64,000 nucleotides of DNA from Methylomonas fluvii (GTDB taxonomy: Bacteria > Pseudomonadota > Gammaproteobacteria > Methylococcales > Methylomonadaceae): positions 310,001 through 374,000 of the forward strand of contig NZ_JACXST010000003.1 of NCBI RefSeq assembly GCF_014850975.1, given 5' to 3'. Below, in pieces: positions 9,633 to 19,076 of the stretch. Each line of letters begins with the position of its first letter. The stretch's first letter is position 1. Made by a program: the position numbers and the translations under genes. Below the pieces are notes generated by a model. It was given only the letters and a program-made list of their open reading frames with translations, made no database searches and was not told where the DNA came from.

Positions 9633-9823
9633 CGCTCAGCCCGCATTTGATCTAAATCGCCTTCCCATTTTAATTGACCCTTCATTTTTTTGATGGCTTC
9701 CTGCTGCTTTAGCATCAATAAAGTTTTTAAGCCCTGTTCGACCGCTTCGCGCTTGGTTTTAATGCCTGTCACGCTTAAAACATCGGCCATTAGCGCTTCA
9801 TCAATCATGATATTGGTCCGCAT
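9629..9823 (-). CDS. vapB: VapB-type antitoxin
   Basis: This 64-aa protein begins MRTNIMIDEALMADVLSVTG, the ribbon-helix-helix pattern of VapB antitoxins, followed by KTKREAVEQGLKTLL and a C-terminal toxin-binding tail ending WEGDLDQMRAER. It should neutralise the VapC encoded immediately downstream and repress its own promoter. The ATG at 9823 is preceded by GGAGA. A perfect palindrome at 9837-9860 just upstream is the likely operator. Confidence 0.88.
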   Translation of the reverse strand: MRTNIMIDEALMADVLSVTGIKTKREAVEQGLKTLLMLKQQEAIKKMKGQLKWEGDLDQMRAER

Positions 9824-9836
9824 CGGAATCTCCGTG

Positions 9837-9860
9837 TGTATGATTTTTGAAAATCATACA
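9837..9860 (-). promoter_or_regulatory. Palindromic operator of vapBC
   Basis: Two perfect 11-base arms (TGTATGATTTT and AAAATCATACA) flank a central TG. The site lies 13 bases upstream of the vapB start codon, where VapBC complexes usually bind to autorepress. It overlaps the probable minus-strand promoter region. Confidence 0.75.
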
Positions 9861-10088
9861 TCACAACTAACGATTTGTCTCCGCCCATAATATTTACCAG
9901 GCAAACCGCGCATATGCACAATCATGCACGGAGAAGCCTGTAAAAAGCATGAATTCGTAACTGTTTGATTATTAACAACATAAAAAAATAATTGCAAATA
10001 ATCGAAAAAAATTCACTTTTGCGGTTCCCTTTTTTCCGTTTCGATTGGCAAGTGAATTGAAACCTAAACAAACCAAGGGAGTGACCCC

Positions 10089-12674
10089 ATGTCCAAGCGA
10101 AAACCCAAGCACCCCATCGACAAAACCAGCAGCAGCGTGCAACAGGCCATGACCGGTTTGGTACTGGCAACCTCGCTGGCGGCGATGCCCGCGCTTGCCG
10201 CCGAAACCGCCGGTGCCGAGCGCAGCTATCACATCAGCCGTAGCACCTTGAGCCATGCGCTAAGCCAGTTTGCCGGCAACGCCGGGATTATGCTTTCGGC
10301 GGATGCCCGATTGACCGACGGCAAAACCAGCCAGGGGCTGGACGGCGAATTTACCGTAGAGCAAGGTTTACAAAAGTTGTTGGCGGGGACTGGCTTGACC
10401 TACACGTTTACGGCTGGTGATGCGGTGGCGATTAAAGTGGCGGAAGCATCTGCTGACGTATCGACATTGCCGGCGGTGAGGGTGGAGGGAAAGGCCGTTT
10501 ATGATGCGAATGATCCGTATAACGAAGACTATGCCGTAGGCAACGCCACTACTTCCACCAAAACCGATGCGCCTATTATGGATACTCCTAGCTCACTACA
10601 AGTTATCCCGCAGCAAATTTTAAAAGATCAACAAGCAGTGATTTTAGAAGATGCCACCAAGAATGTCAGTGGTGTACAACGGGTATGGAACGGAGAAGGA
10701 TTTGGGCAGGATTTTGTCATTCGCGGTTTTGGGACGCGCAATGCAAGATTTCGCAACGGACAACGGATTGCCAGTTTCAATACGGACATGGCTAATGTCG
10801 AGCAGGTCGAGGTGCTAAAAGGCTCCGCGGCGATGCTTTACGGGCGAGTTGAGCCGGGCGGCATGGTAAACGTCGTAACCAAAAAGCCGCAGGAGGAAGC
10901 GCATTATTCATTGCAACAGCAGTTCGGTTCTTATGATTTTTACCGGACGGTGGCCGAGGCGACAGGGCCGCTGCTCGATGACAAGTCGCTAACCTACCGC
11001 ATGGATTTTGCTTACACGGACCGCAATTCGTTTCGTGATTTCGTCAGTCAAAATCAGGTCTTTGTGGCTCCCGCCCTACATTGGCAAGCCAATGATAGGA
11101 CAGAGTTTAATTTGAGCCTTGAGTATATGAACCGAAACCTCCCTCAAGACACTGGGATTCCGGCGATTGGTAATCGAGTGGCCGACGTACCCTTCAACAC
11201 CAATTACGGGCAGCCGGGTACTCAATTCAATGAAGATCCTAGTGACAGTACGCTTCTGGATGTCAACTGGTCACACGCATTTAATGATAACTGGAAGTTT
11301 CAGAACGGCTTTACCGGTAATTGGACAAATAATCACTTTAAGACCATCCTGGTCGCCGTTTTTCAACCGTTATTGGAAGAAGGCGCCAATCCCAAACAGG
11401 TCAGACGGGGCTCGCAGTTTGTGGATGATTCAGCGGAAACCTACACAACCTATTTTAATTTAAACGGAAAATTCAACACTGGCGAAGTTCAGCACAATGT
11501 TCTGCTTGGCGGGGATTATTATTCAACCGAACAAAGATCTGGAGGCTATTTTGGTTTCAGCGCGGCCAACGCCCCTGCCGATAGCCCGTTTCACTTGGAT
11601 GGTGATTTTGCCGGTGGAAATCTGGCATTTTCTCGGGTAAATCTGAACAACCCGGTTTACCCAAACCTTGATTTCGGCTTTTTCGAATCTCAACGCATCA
11701 ATCGGCCTAATAATTTTTTCATCAACCAGACATCGTGGTATGGCTTGTACTTCCAAGACCATATTTCGATGTTCGATGAAAAATTACAGATACTGGGCGG
11801 CGGCCGATACGATTGGGCGCATTTAGCCTCTGGCTTCTCCAATTCGGCCACGAATGCCACGGATATCAACGGCAACTGGAATGGAAATGTGCCTGGTTTA
11901 GACAAAATTGAGCTACAAAAGCAAAGCGAAGGTTTTTTCAGCCCCCGCGTGGGTTTGTTGTATCGGCCGTGGTCGTGGCTTTCCTTTTACGGTAATTGGG
12001 TCGAAGGATTTGGAACCAACAATGGACGATCAGCCACGGGCCAGCCATTAAATCCCGAAACTTCCGAACAATTTGAGGCGGGATTTAAATCCGAATGGTT
12101 CGACGGCAACTTAACCACCAATCTGGCTTATTTTCATATCGATAAAAAGAATGTCATGACACTGATAGGCGACAATGGCCTATCCGACACGATAGGCGCG
12201 CAGCGCAGCCAAGGGATAGAAATTGACGTTGCCGGGCAGATTACCGATGGTCTCAGCCTGATTACAACCTACGCATTCACCGATGCTCGCATTATTGGTG
12301 ATGGCGATGCGACCGGGAACAATGAAGGCAACAGGATGCCGAATGTCGCCGAGCAATCCGGAAGCGCATGGTTAAAATATGCCTTTCAGCAGAGTGCTTT
12401 AAAGGGCTTGAACATGGGTGTTGGCGCTTACATAGCCGGCAAACGTGAAGGAGACATCGCCAATAGCTATCAATTGCCCGGTTACGTAAGAGTCGATACC
12501 TTTGCGGGTTATGCGATGAACCTTGGCAAAACCAGGCTAACGACTCAACTCAACGTCAATAACATTTTCGATAAACGTTATTTCTTTACCGGGGCACCTT
12601 ATTCCGCCTACCGTGCCTGGAATATACCTGGCGAACCGTTGATGGTAATGGGGTCTATCAAGTTGGAGTATTAG
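10089..12674 (+). CDS. TonB-dependent siderophore receptor with signalling (STN) domain
   Basis: This 861-aa outer-membrane receptor starts at ATG 10089, behind GGGAG. It has a signal peptide ending near LAAMPALAAE and an STN secretin/TonB signalling domain (about 38-115, YHISRSTLSHALSQFAGNAG). A plug domain follows (about 155-265, with MDTPSSLQVIPQQIL, IRGFGTRNARFRNG and VLKGSAAMLYGRVEPGGMVN). A long beta-barrel ends at GSIKLEY with a terminal aromatic residue. It resembles ferric-siderophore receptors of the FpvA/FoxA type. The STN domain implies signalling to the FecR-like protein and FecI-like sigma factor encoded upstream. In a methanotroph a chalkophore or other metal-ligand substrate is also conceivable. 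Confidence 0.9.
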   Translation: MSKRKPKHPIDKTSSSVQQAMTGLVLATSLAAMPALAAETAGAERSYHISRSTLSHALSQFAGNAGIMLSADARLTDGKTSQGLDGEFTVEQGLQKLLAGTGLTYTFTAGDAVAIKVAEASADVSTLPAVRVEGKAVYDANDPYNEDYAVGNATTSTKTDAPIMDTPSSLQVIPQQILKDQQAVILEDATKNVSGVQRVWNGEGFGQDFVIRGFGTRNARFRNGQRIASFNTDMANVEQVEVLKGSAAMLYGRVEPGGMVNVVTKKPQEEAHYSLQQQFGSYDFYRTVAEATGPLLDDKSLTYRMDFAYTDRNSFRDFVSQNQVFVAPALHWQANDRTEFNLSLEYMNRNLPQDTGIPAIGNRVADVPFNTNYGQPGTQFNEDPSDSTLLDVNWSHAFNDNWKFQNGFTGNWTNNHFKTILVAVFQPLLEEGANPKQVRRGSQFVDDSAETYTTYFNLNGKFNTGEVQHNVLLGGDYYSTEQRSGGYFGFSAANAPADSPFHLDGDFAGGNLAFSRVNLNNPVYPNLDFGFFESQRINRPNNFFINQTSWYGLYFQDHISMFDEKLQILGGGRYDWAHLASGFSNSATNATDINGNWNGNVPGLDKIELQKQSEGFFSPRVGLLYRPWSWLSFYGNWVEGFGTNNGRSATGQPLNPETSEQFEAGFKSEWFDGNLTTNLAYFHIDKKNVMTLIGDNGLSDTIGAQRSQGIEIDVAGQITDGLSLITTYAFTDARIIGDGDATGNNEGNRMPNVAEQSGSAWLKYAFQQSALKGLNMGVGAYIAGKREGDIANSYQLPGYVRVDTFAGYAMNLGKTRLTTQLNVNNIFDKRYFFTGAPYSAYRAWNIPGEPLMVMGSIKLEY

Positions 12675-12679
12675 GGCCG

Positions 12680-12847
12680 GTTGGGGTGAGGCACGAACCC
12701 CAACATGATGGCTTATTCCAACATTGATGGCCTAAAAATCATCAATCACTTTATTGTTGCGTTGCCGCTGGTTTGCGGGTGGTTTTATGGTGGTCGTGTT
12801 GGGGTGCGTGCCTCACCCCAACCTTCGATAAACTCAGGGCGAACGGT
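12680..12847. repeat. Inverted repeat pair with adjoining REP-like unit
   Basis: The 25-base arm at 12680-12704 begins GTTGGGGTGAGGCACG. It is nearly the reverse complement of the arm at 12798-12822. The second arm is followed directly by CTTCGATAAACTCAGGGCGA (continuing to ACGGT). A close variant of that unit recurs at 23153-23178, so it belongs to a dispersed REP-like family. Confidence 0.75.
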
Positions 12848-12974
12848 ATTAATGGCGGATTAGCGCAGATTGGCATGCTCAGGTTTGGACTGCGTTACAC
12901 AAAGCTGCGCCTAGCCAGCCGGCTAATTGCTTAGTCTCTCGTCTTCGATTTTGCTATGCGGGTGGTGGCGGGAT

Positions 12975-13011
12975 AAAAAAAACGCCCCTGCCAACAAACT
13001 TGGTAGAGGCG
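12975..13011 (-). terminator. Intrinsic terminator of the RND efflux operon
   Basis: On the minus strand a 12-bp stem with two G-U/A-C wobble positions (CGCCTCTACCAA / TTGGCAGGGGCG) is followed by eight T. It lies about 45 bases after the stop codon of the outer-membrane factor gene, the last gene of the operon. Confidence 0.8.
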
Positions 13012-13054
13012 GCGCGACAATCGCTAGATGGTTAACTATTGTAATCTTAGAAAC

Positions 13055-14530
13055 CTATTGGATAAGACTCGTCTCCAACTTACCCGCAGCCTCGGGCTGC
13101 TCCAGCCAACCGCCGCCCAAAGCCTTGTAAACCGCAGTCAACGCGGTAGCGGTGGCGGTTTCGCTTTGCGCCAACTGGCTTTGATCCTGCAACAACCTTA
13201 ATTCGCTATCCAGCACGGTCAGAAAATCCGCGATGCCTTCCTGATAACGCAGATGCGCCAGTTCCGCGGCTTTTTCGCTGGCCTTCGCTGCAGCCTGTAA
13301 CGAACTGCGGCGGGCACGCTCCTGGCGATAGTTGACCAGGGCATTTTCGGTTTCTTCCAAAGCATTTAGTACGGTTTGTTCATACTGCGCCAAGCTGGCT
13401 TCGGCACGGGCATCGGCGGCTTTGATGCGGGCGTAGACCCGGCCTAAGTCAAACGCTGCCCAGCTGATTTTTGGCCCGACTGAATAGGATTCCGATCCCG
13501 GTGCGACGATGCCGGATAGGGTACTCGCCTCCAGCGACAGGCTGCCGACGAACGTCACGCGCGGGAATAAGTCGGCGGTGGCTACGCCGATGCGGGCGGT
13601 CGCGGCGGCCAAGCTGCGTTCGGCGATGCGGATATCCGGCCGCCGGCGCAAGAGTTGTTCCGGGTTGCCGATTTGGATACTGTCCGGGGCTTTGGGTAAC
13701 GGTGCGGACTGCACCAAGCTACTGGTCAGCGTGTCCGGCATTTGCCCGGTCAAGACGCTGAGCCTATGGATGGCTTGGGCGATGGCGCTTTCCAGACGCG
13801 GAATGGTGGCTTTGGTGCTTTCCAGTTGGGCCAGCGCTCGGGATGTGTCCAGCTCGGTGCCACGGCCGTTTTCCAGTTTGACTTGGGTCAGCGCCAGGGT
13901 TTGGGCCTGGTTGTCGGCATTTTTGCGGGCGACCGCCAACTGGTTTTGCAGACCGCGCAATTCAAAATAATTCCGGGCCGCTTCGGCAATCAGACTGACG
14001 CCGATGTCGCGCAGGCTGGCTTCTTGCGCTTCGACTTCGTCATTGCTGGCCTCGACGTTGCGTCGCACCCGGCCGAAGAAATCGATTTCCCAGGAAGCAT
14101 CGAAACCGGTGTTGTACAGCTTCAATTCGCGTGGAAAAACGCCGGTGCGGTTATTGAATGAGCCGGTACTGCGTTTTTGCTCAGTGTAATTGGCGTGTGA
14201 AGTGACGGTCGGTAACAGGTTCAGGCCGGTTTCCAGATACAAAGCGCGCGCTTCCGCCAGATTGGCACGGGCGATTTTTAGCTCGTAGTTATGGCTGATG
14301 GTGTTGTCGATCAACGCGCTCAATTGGGGATCGTCGAACAGCTGCCACCACCGCTCTTCGATGCCGCGATCAGAAAATTCGGCGGCTTGGGCGTTGGCAA
14401 AACTGGCGGGTAAATCCGCAGTGGCGGGCAATTCATAATCCGGGCCAACCGCGCAACCGCCGAGCAGCAGGCCGATCAGGCCGGCAGCACTCAGGGCCTG
14501 ATGCCGGAGTTTGGAGGGGCGCAGACTCAT
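13055..14530 (-). CDS. Outer-membrane efflux lipoprotein (NodT/OprM family)
   Basis: This 491-aa protein is the TolC-like outer-membrane channel of a tripartite pump. The N-terminus has a lipoprotein signal with lipobox LLGGC and then AVGPDY, the hallmark of the NodT/OprM group. Two repeated outer-membrane-efflux halves follow (about 70-255 and 280-470), with the family motifs LRRRPDIRIAERSLAAA and RYQEGIADFLTVLDSE. The start codon overlaps the end of the RND pump gene by four bases, so the two are translationally coupled. A terminator follows the gene. Confidence 0.92.
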   Translation of the reverse strand: MSLRPSKLRHQALSAAGLIGLLLGGCAVGPDYELPATADLPASFANAQAAEFSDRGIEERWWQLFDDPQLSALIDNTISHNYELKIARANLAEARALYLETGLNLLPTVTSHANYTEQKRSTGSFNNRTGVFPRELKLYNTGFDASWEIDFFGRVRRNVEASNDEVEAQEASLRDIGVSLIAEAARNYFELRGLQNQLAVARKNADNQAQTLALTQVKLENGRGTELDTSRALAQLESTKATIPRLESAIAQAIHRLSVLTGQMPDTLTSSLVQSAPLPKAPDSIQIGNPEQLLRRRPDIRIAERSLAAATARIGVATADLFPRVTFVGSLSLEASTLSGIVAPGSESYSVGPKISWAAFDLGRVYARIKAADARAEASLAQYEQTVLNALEETENALVNYRQERARRSSLQAAAKASEKAAELAHLRYQEGIADFLTVLDSELRLLQDQSQLAQSETATATALTAVYKALGGGWLEQPEAAGKLETSLIQ

Positions 14531-17500
14531 TTGTGGGCCTCAATTGCAGGTTGATGACTGGTTAAATCGGTGGCAGCGGGCCGCAGGCGTTGGGCGATGG
14601 CTTGTACCACCACATAAAACACCGGCGTCAGTAACAAGCCGAACACCGTCACGCCGATCATGCCGCTGAACACCGCCGTGCCCAGCAGACGCCGGGATTC
14701 GGCGCCGGCACCTTGGGCAATCACCAAAGGAAATACGCCCATGATGAAGGCAAATGAGGTCATCAGAATGGGCCGTAAGCGGATGCGAGAGGCTTCAACG
14801 GCGGCTTCGAACCGGTTCAGGCCGCTTTCTTGCCGTTGTTTGGCAAATTCGACGATCAAAATCGCGTTCTTACTCGCCAGCCCCACGAGTACGATGAAGC
14901 CGATTTGCGTGAAGATATTGTTGTCCATATGGCTCAACCAAACCCCTGTCATCGACGACAAAATACACATGGGTACAATCAAAATCACCGCAAACGGCAA
15001 CGACCAGCTTTCGTATTGCGCGGCCAGGGCCAGGAACACGAAGATCACGCTGAGCGGAAACACCAGCATCGCCACGTTGCCGGCCAAGACCTGCTGCAAG
15101 CTCAGTTCGGTCCATTCGAAATCAAAGCCCGGCGGCAATTCGGCGGACAGCAATTTACTCATGGTGTCGATGGCTTGGCCGGAGCTGATGCCGGGCAGGG
15201 TGCCGCCGTTGATTTCCGCGGCCGGATACATGTTGTAACGGGTGATTTTGTCCGGACCGGCGATTTCTTTCACCTCGCTGACCGCACCCAAGGGCACCAT
15301 GCCGCCTTGGCGGTTTTTGGTTTTTAGTTGGTCAATATCGCCCGGCAACATCCTGAATGGGGCATCGGACTGCGCAGTGACTTGATAGGTGCGGCCAAAG
15401 GCGTTGAAGTCGTTGACGTACAAGGAGCCGAGATATATTTGCAAGGTGTCGAACACGTCTTTCAACGGTACGTCCATCGCTTTGACCCGGGTTCTGTCCA
15501 CGTCCACAAACAATTGCGGCACGCCGGACCTAAACGTGCTGAACAAACCCACCAAGCCGGGCTGTTGATTGCCCTGTCCCAGCATTTCATTGGTGACGCG
15601 CTGCAATTCGTCCACGCCGGCGTTGTTTCTATCTTCAATTTGCAGTTTAAAACCGCCGACCGAACTCATGCCGCGAATCGGCGGTGGCGCGAATACGGCG
15701 ATGCGGGCGTTGGGAATTACGCTCAGGCGCTGCGTAAGGCTTTTGACGATCTCGTCGGCATGCAATTCGGGGTGACCGGCCCGGTCGGTAAATTCGCCTA
15801 AGCGGGCAAACATGGTGGCCACATTGGACTGATTCGCCCCGCTTAACACCGACCAACCCGCGTAGGCGTTAACGTGTTGTACGCCTTGGGTATCCAGAAT
15901 GATCTTGCTGGCTTGCTGCACCACGTCCTGGGTGCGGGCCAGGGACGCGGCGTCGGGCAATTGCGCGTACAACACCAGATAGCCTTGGTCTTGCTGCGGA
16001 ATAAAACCGGTCGGTACTTTCTCAAATGCCAGGAAATTCAAGCCGTTCAGGCCGACATACAGCACCAGAACGACAGCGGTCACGCGAATCAACCGGCCGA
16101 CCAATCGCGAATAGCCCAGGCTGAAACGCTCGAAAAAGCGGTTAAATGCACCGAAAAACCAGCCGAACAGCTTGTCGAATACTTTGGTGAAAGCGTCTTT
16201 GTCTTCGTGAGCGCGGTCCAGCAGCAAGGCGCACAAGGCCGGACTCAGTGTCAACGAGTTAAACGCCGAAATCACGGTGGATACTGCAATGGTCAAGGCA
16301 AACTGTTTGTAAAATGCGCCCGATACGCCGGTGATAAAAGCCGTGGGCACGAATACCGCCACCAACACCAACGCCGTGGCGACCACCGGTCCCACCACTT
16401 CGGACATGGCCAGGCGGGTGGCATCCCGAGCATGAAGACCTTCGGCGATATGCCGTTCGACGTTTTCCACCACCACGATGGCGTCGTCCACCACGATGCC
16501 GATAGCCAGCACCAAGCCGAATAGCGACAGGGTGTTTAAGGAAATCCCCAAGGCCGACATTACCGCAAAGGTGCCGATCAAGGACACCGGCACCGCCAGC
16601 AACGGAATCACCGCCGCCCGCCAGTTTTGCAGGAACACGATCACCACCAAGACCACTAATAGCAAGGCTTCGAACAGGGTCTCGACCACGGCGTGTATCG
16701 ATTGCTCGACGAAGACCACGGTGTCGTACACCAGTTTGTAATCCAGGCCTTCCGGGAAACGGGTCTTCAGTTTTTCCATCGCCTCCATTACCGCTTTTTT
16801 GGTATCGATGGCGTTGGAGCCGGGTAGTTGGAAAATCGCCAGACCGACCGACTCATCGCCGTCCAGATACAAGCCGGAGTTGTAATCCTTGGCGCCCAGT
16901 TCGATGCGGGCCACGTCTTTGAGGCGCGTCACTTGGCCGTTTTCGCCTTGCTTGATGACAATCTCGCCAAACTGCTCGGGGGTGCTGAGGCGGCCCAGGG
17001 TACTGACGGTGTATTGGTATTCGGCGCTGTTCGGCGAGGGTTGCTGACCGACCACGCCGGCCGCCACTTGCACGTTTTGCTCGCGCACCGCATTCACTAC
17101 CTCGGCGGCGGTCAGGTTGCGGGCGGCGATGGTTTGCGGATTCAGCCATAGGCGCATGCTGTAATCGCGGGCGCCAAACAGCAGAATATCGCCCACGCCG
17201 GGCAAACGCGCCAAGGTGTCGCGGATTTGCAGCAGCGCGTAGTTACTCATATAAACGCTGTCGTAGCGCTTGTCCGGCGAGACCAGGTTAACCACCAGGC
17301 TCAAATCCGGGCTGCGTTTTTTCACGCTTAAACCTTGGCGGCGCACTTCTTCCGGCAATTTCGGCTCGGCCAGTGCCACCCGGTTTTGCACCAAAACCTG
17401 GGCTTTATCCAGATTGGCGCCGGGTTTGAAGGTGACGGTTAAAGACATCGCGCCGCTGTTGGTGGATTGCGAGGACATATACAACATGTCTTCCACGCCG

Positions 17501-17718
17501 TTCACTTCCTGCTCGATCGGTGTTGCCACGGTTTCCGCGACGACTTTGGCATTGGCGCCGGGATAATTGGTGCTGACCACGACGGTAGGCGGAGCAATTT
17601 CCGGGTATTGGGCAATCGGCAGGCCGATCAGCGCCAAACCGCCGACCAACAGGATGACAATCGACAACACCGCCGCGAAAATCGGCCGGTCGATAAAAAA
17701 ATGACTGAATTTATCCAT
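14527..17718 (-). CDS. RND-family (HAE1) multidrug efflux pump, inner-membrane subunit
   Basis: This 1063-aa AcrB/MexF-like proton-driven transporter has the usual length and plan. TM1 begins at FIDRPIFAAVLSIVILLVGG. A first porter/docking loop follows, then TMs 2-6 including the proton-relay aspartate pair in IGIVVDDAIVVVENVERH, a second large loop, and TMs 8-12 with GLASKNAILIVEFAKQ. It takes hydrophobic compounds from the periplasm or membrane and exports them through the channel subunit encoded downstream. It lies three bases after the adaptor gene in the same operon. It looks most like the MexF/OqxB branch, but the substrate is unknown. Confidence 0.93.
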   Translation of the reverse strand: MDKFSHFFIDRPIFAAVLSIVILLVGGLALIGLPIAQYPEIAPPTVVVSTNYPGANAKVVAETVATPIEQEVNGVEDMLYMSSQSTNSGAMSLTVTFKPGANLDKAQVLVQNRVALAEPKLPEEVRRQGLSVKKRSPDLSLVVNLVSPDKRYDSVYMSNYALLQIRDTLARLPGVGDILLFGARDYSMRLWLNPQTIAARNLTAAEVVNAVREQNVQVAAGVVGQQPSPNSAEYQYTVSTLGRLSTPEQFGEIVIKQGENGQVTRLKDVARIELGAKDYNSGLYLDGDESVGLAIFQLPGSNAIDTKKAVMEAMEKLKTRFPEGLDYKLVYDTVVFVEQSIHAVVETLFEALLLVVLVVIVFLQNWRAAVIPLLAVPVSLIGTFAVMSALGISLNTLSLFGLVLAIGIVVDDAIVVVENVERHIAEGLHARDATRLAMSEVVGPVVATALVLVAVFVPTAFITGVSGAFYKQFALTIAVSTVISAFNSLTLSPALCALLLDRAHEDKDAFTKVFDKLFGWFFGAFNRFFERFSLGYSRLVGRLIRVTAVVLVLYVGLNGLNFLAFEKVPTGFIPQQDQGYLVLYAQLPDAASLARTQDVVQQASKIILDTQGVQHVNAYAGWSVLSGANQSNVATMFARLGEFTDRAGHPELHADEIVKSLTQRLSVIPNARIAVFAPPPIRGMSSVGGFKLQIEDRNNAGVDELQRVTNEMLGQGNQQPGLVGLFSTFRSGVPQLFVDVDRTRVKAMDVPLKDVFDTLQIYLGSLYVNDFNAFGRTYQVTAQSDAPFRMLPGDIDQLKTKNRQGGMVPLGAVSEVKEIAGPDKITRYNMYPAAEINGGTLPGISSGQAIDTMSKLLSAELPPGFDFEWTELSLQQVLAGNVAMLVFPLSVIFVFLALAAQYESWSLPFAVILIVPMCILSSMTGVWLSHMDNNIFTQIGFIVLVGLASKNAILIVEFAKQRQESGLNRFEAAVEASRIRLRPILMTSFAFIMGVFPLVIAQGAGAESRRLLGTAVFSGMIGVTVFGLLLTPVFYVVVQAIAQRLRPAATDLTSHQPAIEAHK

Positions 17719-17721
17719 GGC

Positions 17722-18969
17722 TTATTGCGCTCCCGGCGCGGCCAAATCGATGCGTTCCGGATTGACTTTAGCGCCGGGTTTGAGTTTTTGCACACCTTCC
17801 ACGACCACCCAATCACCCGCTTGCACGCCGCTGCGGATTACCCGCAACTCGCCGATACGCGAGCCGGGGGTGACTTGCCGGTATTCGGCTTGGTTGTCTT
17901 GATTGATGACCCAGACAAACCGCTGCGCCTGATCGGTGCCGACGGCGCGATCAGGCAGTAACAGGGCAGGGTAGGATGCCGAGGCCTGCACCCGCAAGCG
18001 CGCAAAAAAACCGGGGCTCAGCAATTCGTCCGGATTGGCGAACACGCCGCGCAAGCTCAAGGTGCCGGTAGCGGCATCCTCGCGCGGGGCGATGTAGTCC
18101 AGTTTGCCTTGATGCGGAAAATCGGATTCATCGGCAACCGCCAGTTGCACCGGCGTACCTTTTAGATCGGCGGCGCTTTGGCCGTGCTGCTGGGCATGCC
18201 GGCGATAACGCAACACCGATTGTTCGTCGGCATCCACGTAGACGTATACCGGATCCGTGGAGACAATGTTGGTCAGCACGGTGTCGTCGGCTTTGACCAG
18301 GTTGCCGGCGGTGATCATCTCGCGGCCGACCCGCCCGCTGATGGGCGCGCGGATTTCGGTGTATTCCAGGTTTAATTTTGCGGTATAGACGTTGGCTTCC
18401 GCCGATTCGACCGCCGCTGCCGCTTCCCTCAAACCTTTGGTGCGCATGTCGTATTCTTCGGCAGAAATGGCTTTGGCTTTGAACAGGTTTTCGGCGCGGG
18501 TCAAATCGTTTTTCGCCAACTCGCGTTTGGTTTTGGCGCGCTCCAATTCGGCTTGAGCGTAATTAAGCTGGGCTTTTAGCGGTTTAGGGTCGATTTGAAA
18601 CAGCAAGTCGCCTTTCTTGACCTTGGCGCCCGCGGTGAAATTGACGCTGTCCAAATAACCGCCGACCCGGGCGCGGATGTCCACCGAGTTGATCGCTTCG
18701 ATCCGACCGGTGTATTCGTCCCATTCCGTCGTTTCCCGGCTTAAGGGTTGCGCGATTTTCACATTGGGCGGCGGTGGCGCGGCTGTTGCGCCGGCAGGGG
18801 CTCCGGCATCGCCACAGCCAGCCAAAGCCAGTTGCAGGGCGATGCCGGCCACGCCGAACTTTACCCCGCATTGCAAGGCTTGGCGACGGGTTTGCTCCGG
18901 AAAATGAGCCGCTAGCGGCGATGAATGGGTTTGTTGATCTGCGAGCGTCATGCGCGGGTTTTTTGCCAT
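17722..18969 (-). CDS. Periplasmic adaptor (membrane fusion) lipoprotein of the RND pump
   Basis: This is a 415-aa AcrA/MexE-type adaptor. The N-terminal export signal contains TRRQALQ at residues 27-33 and ends in lipobox ALAGC (Cys52), so it is a lipoprotein. The twin arginines suggest possible Tat export. Then come the split lipoyl domain (VDIRARVGGYLDSVNF ... APISGRVGREMITAGNLV), an alpha-hairpin (about 150-210), and beta-barrel and membrane-proximal domains. The start is 18969, or 18951 (MTLADQQTH); neither has a strong ribosome site. It is the first gene of the efflux operon, divergent from a tetR gene across a 107-bp spacer that holds a probable operator. Confidence 0.9.
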   Translation of the reverse strand: MAKNPRMTLADQQTHSSPLAAHFPEQTRRQALQCGVKFGVAGIALQLALAGCGDAGAPAGATAAPPPPNVKIAQPLSRETTEWDEYTGRIEAINSVDIRARVGGYLDSVNFTAGAKVKKGDLLFQIDPKPLKAQLNYAQAELERAKTKRELAKNDLTRAENLFKAKAISAEEYDMRTKGLREAAAAVESAEANVYTAKLNLEYTEIRAPISGRVGREMITAGNLVKADDTVLTNIVSTDPVYVYVDADEQSVLRYRRHAQQHGQSAADLKGTPVQLAVADESDFPHQGKLDYIAPREDAATGTLSLRGVFANPDELLSPGFFARLRVQASASYPALLLPDRAVGTDQAQRFVWVINQDNQAEYRQVTPGSRIGELRVIRSGVQAGDWVVVEGVQKLKPGAKVNPERIDLAAPGAQ

Positions 18970-19076
18970 TGCCGTACTGCCTTAGTCGTCGTTTAACTAA
19001 AAATGGTAATATCTATTACCGTTTAGTCTAGGTTATCATCTTTATTCAAGTCAATTCATTTCGCGAATCACACAGC
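18970..19076. promoter_or_regulatory. Divergent promoter region with probable TetR operator
   Basis: The spacer between the efflux operon and tetR contains GGTAAT-ATCT-ATTACC (19005-19020), a dyad with six-base perfect arms. It is flanked by ACTAAA on the left and TTTAGT on the right, which extends the symmetry with a small offset. This is the expected kind of site for the adjacent TetR-family repressor, and it sits where it could block both promoters. Confidence 0.65.

Larger units (their letters stand above)
12675..13054. other. Intergenic region with inverted repeats between convergent operons
   Basis: About 380 non-coding bases lie between the receptor and the end of the efflux operon. 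They hold a pair of 25-base inverted repeats (12680-12704 and 12798-12822), a REP-like unit at 12823-12847 and an intrinsic terminator at 12975-13011. No gene is supported. Confidence 0.7.

Noticed and set aside
9985-10004. Possible Fur box upstream of the TonB receptor gene
   Set aside because: The sequence is AT-rich with two ATAAT repeats but matches the 19-base Fur consensus only loosely; not enough to call.
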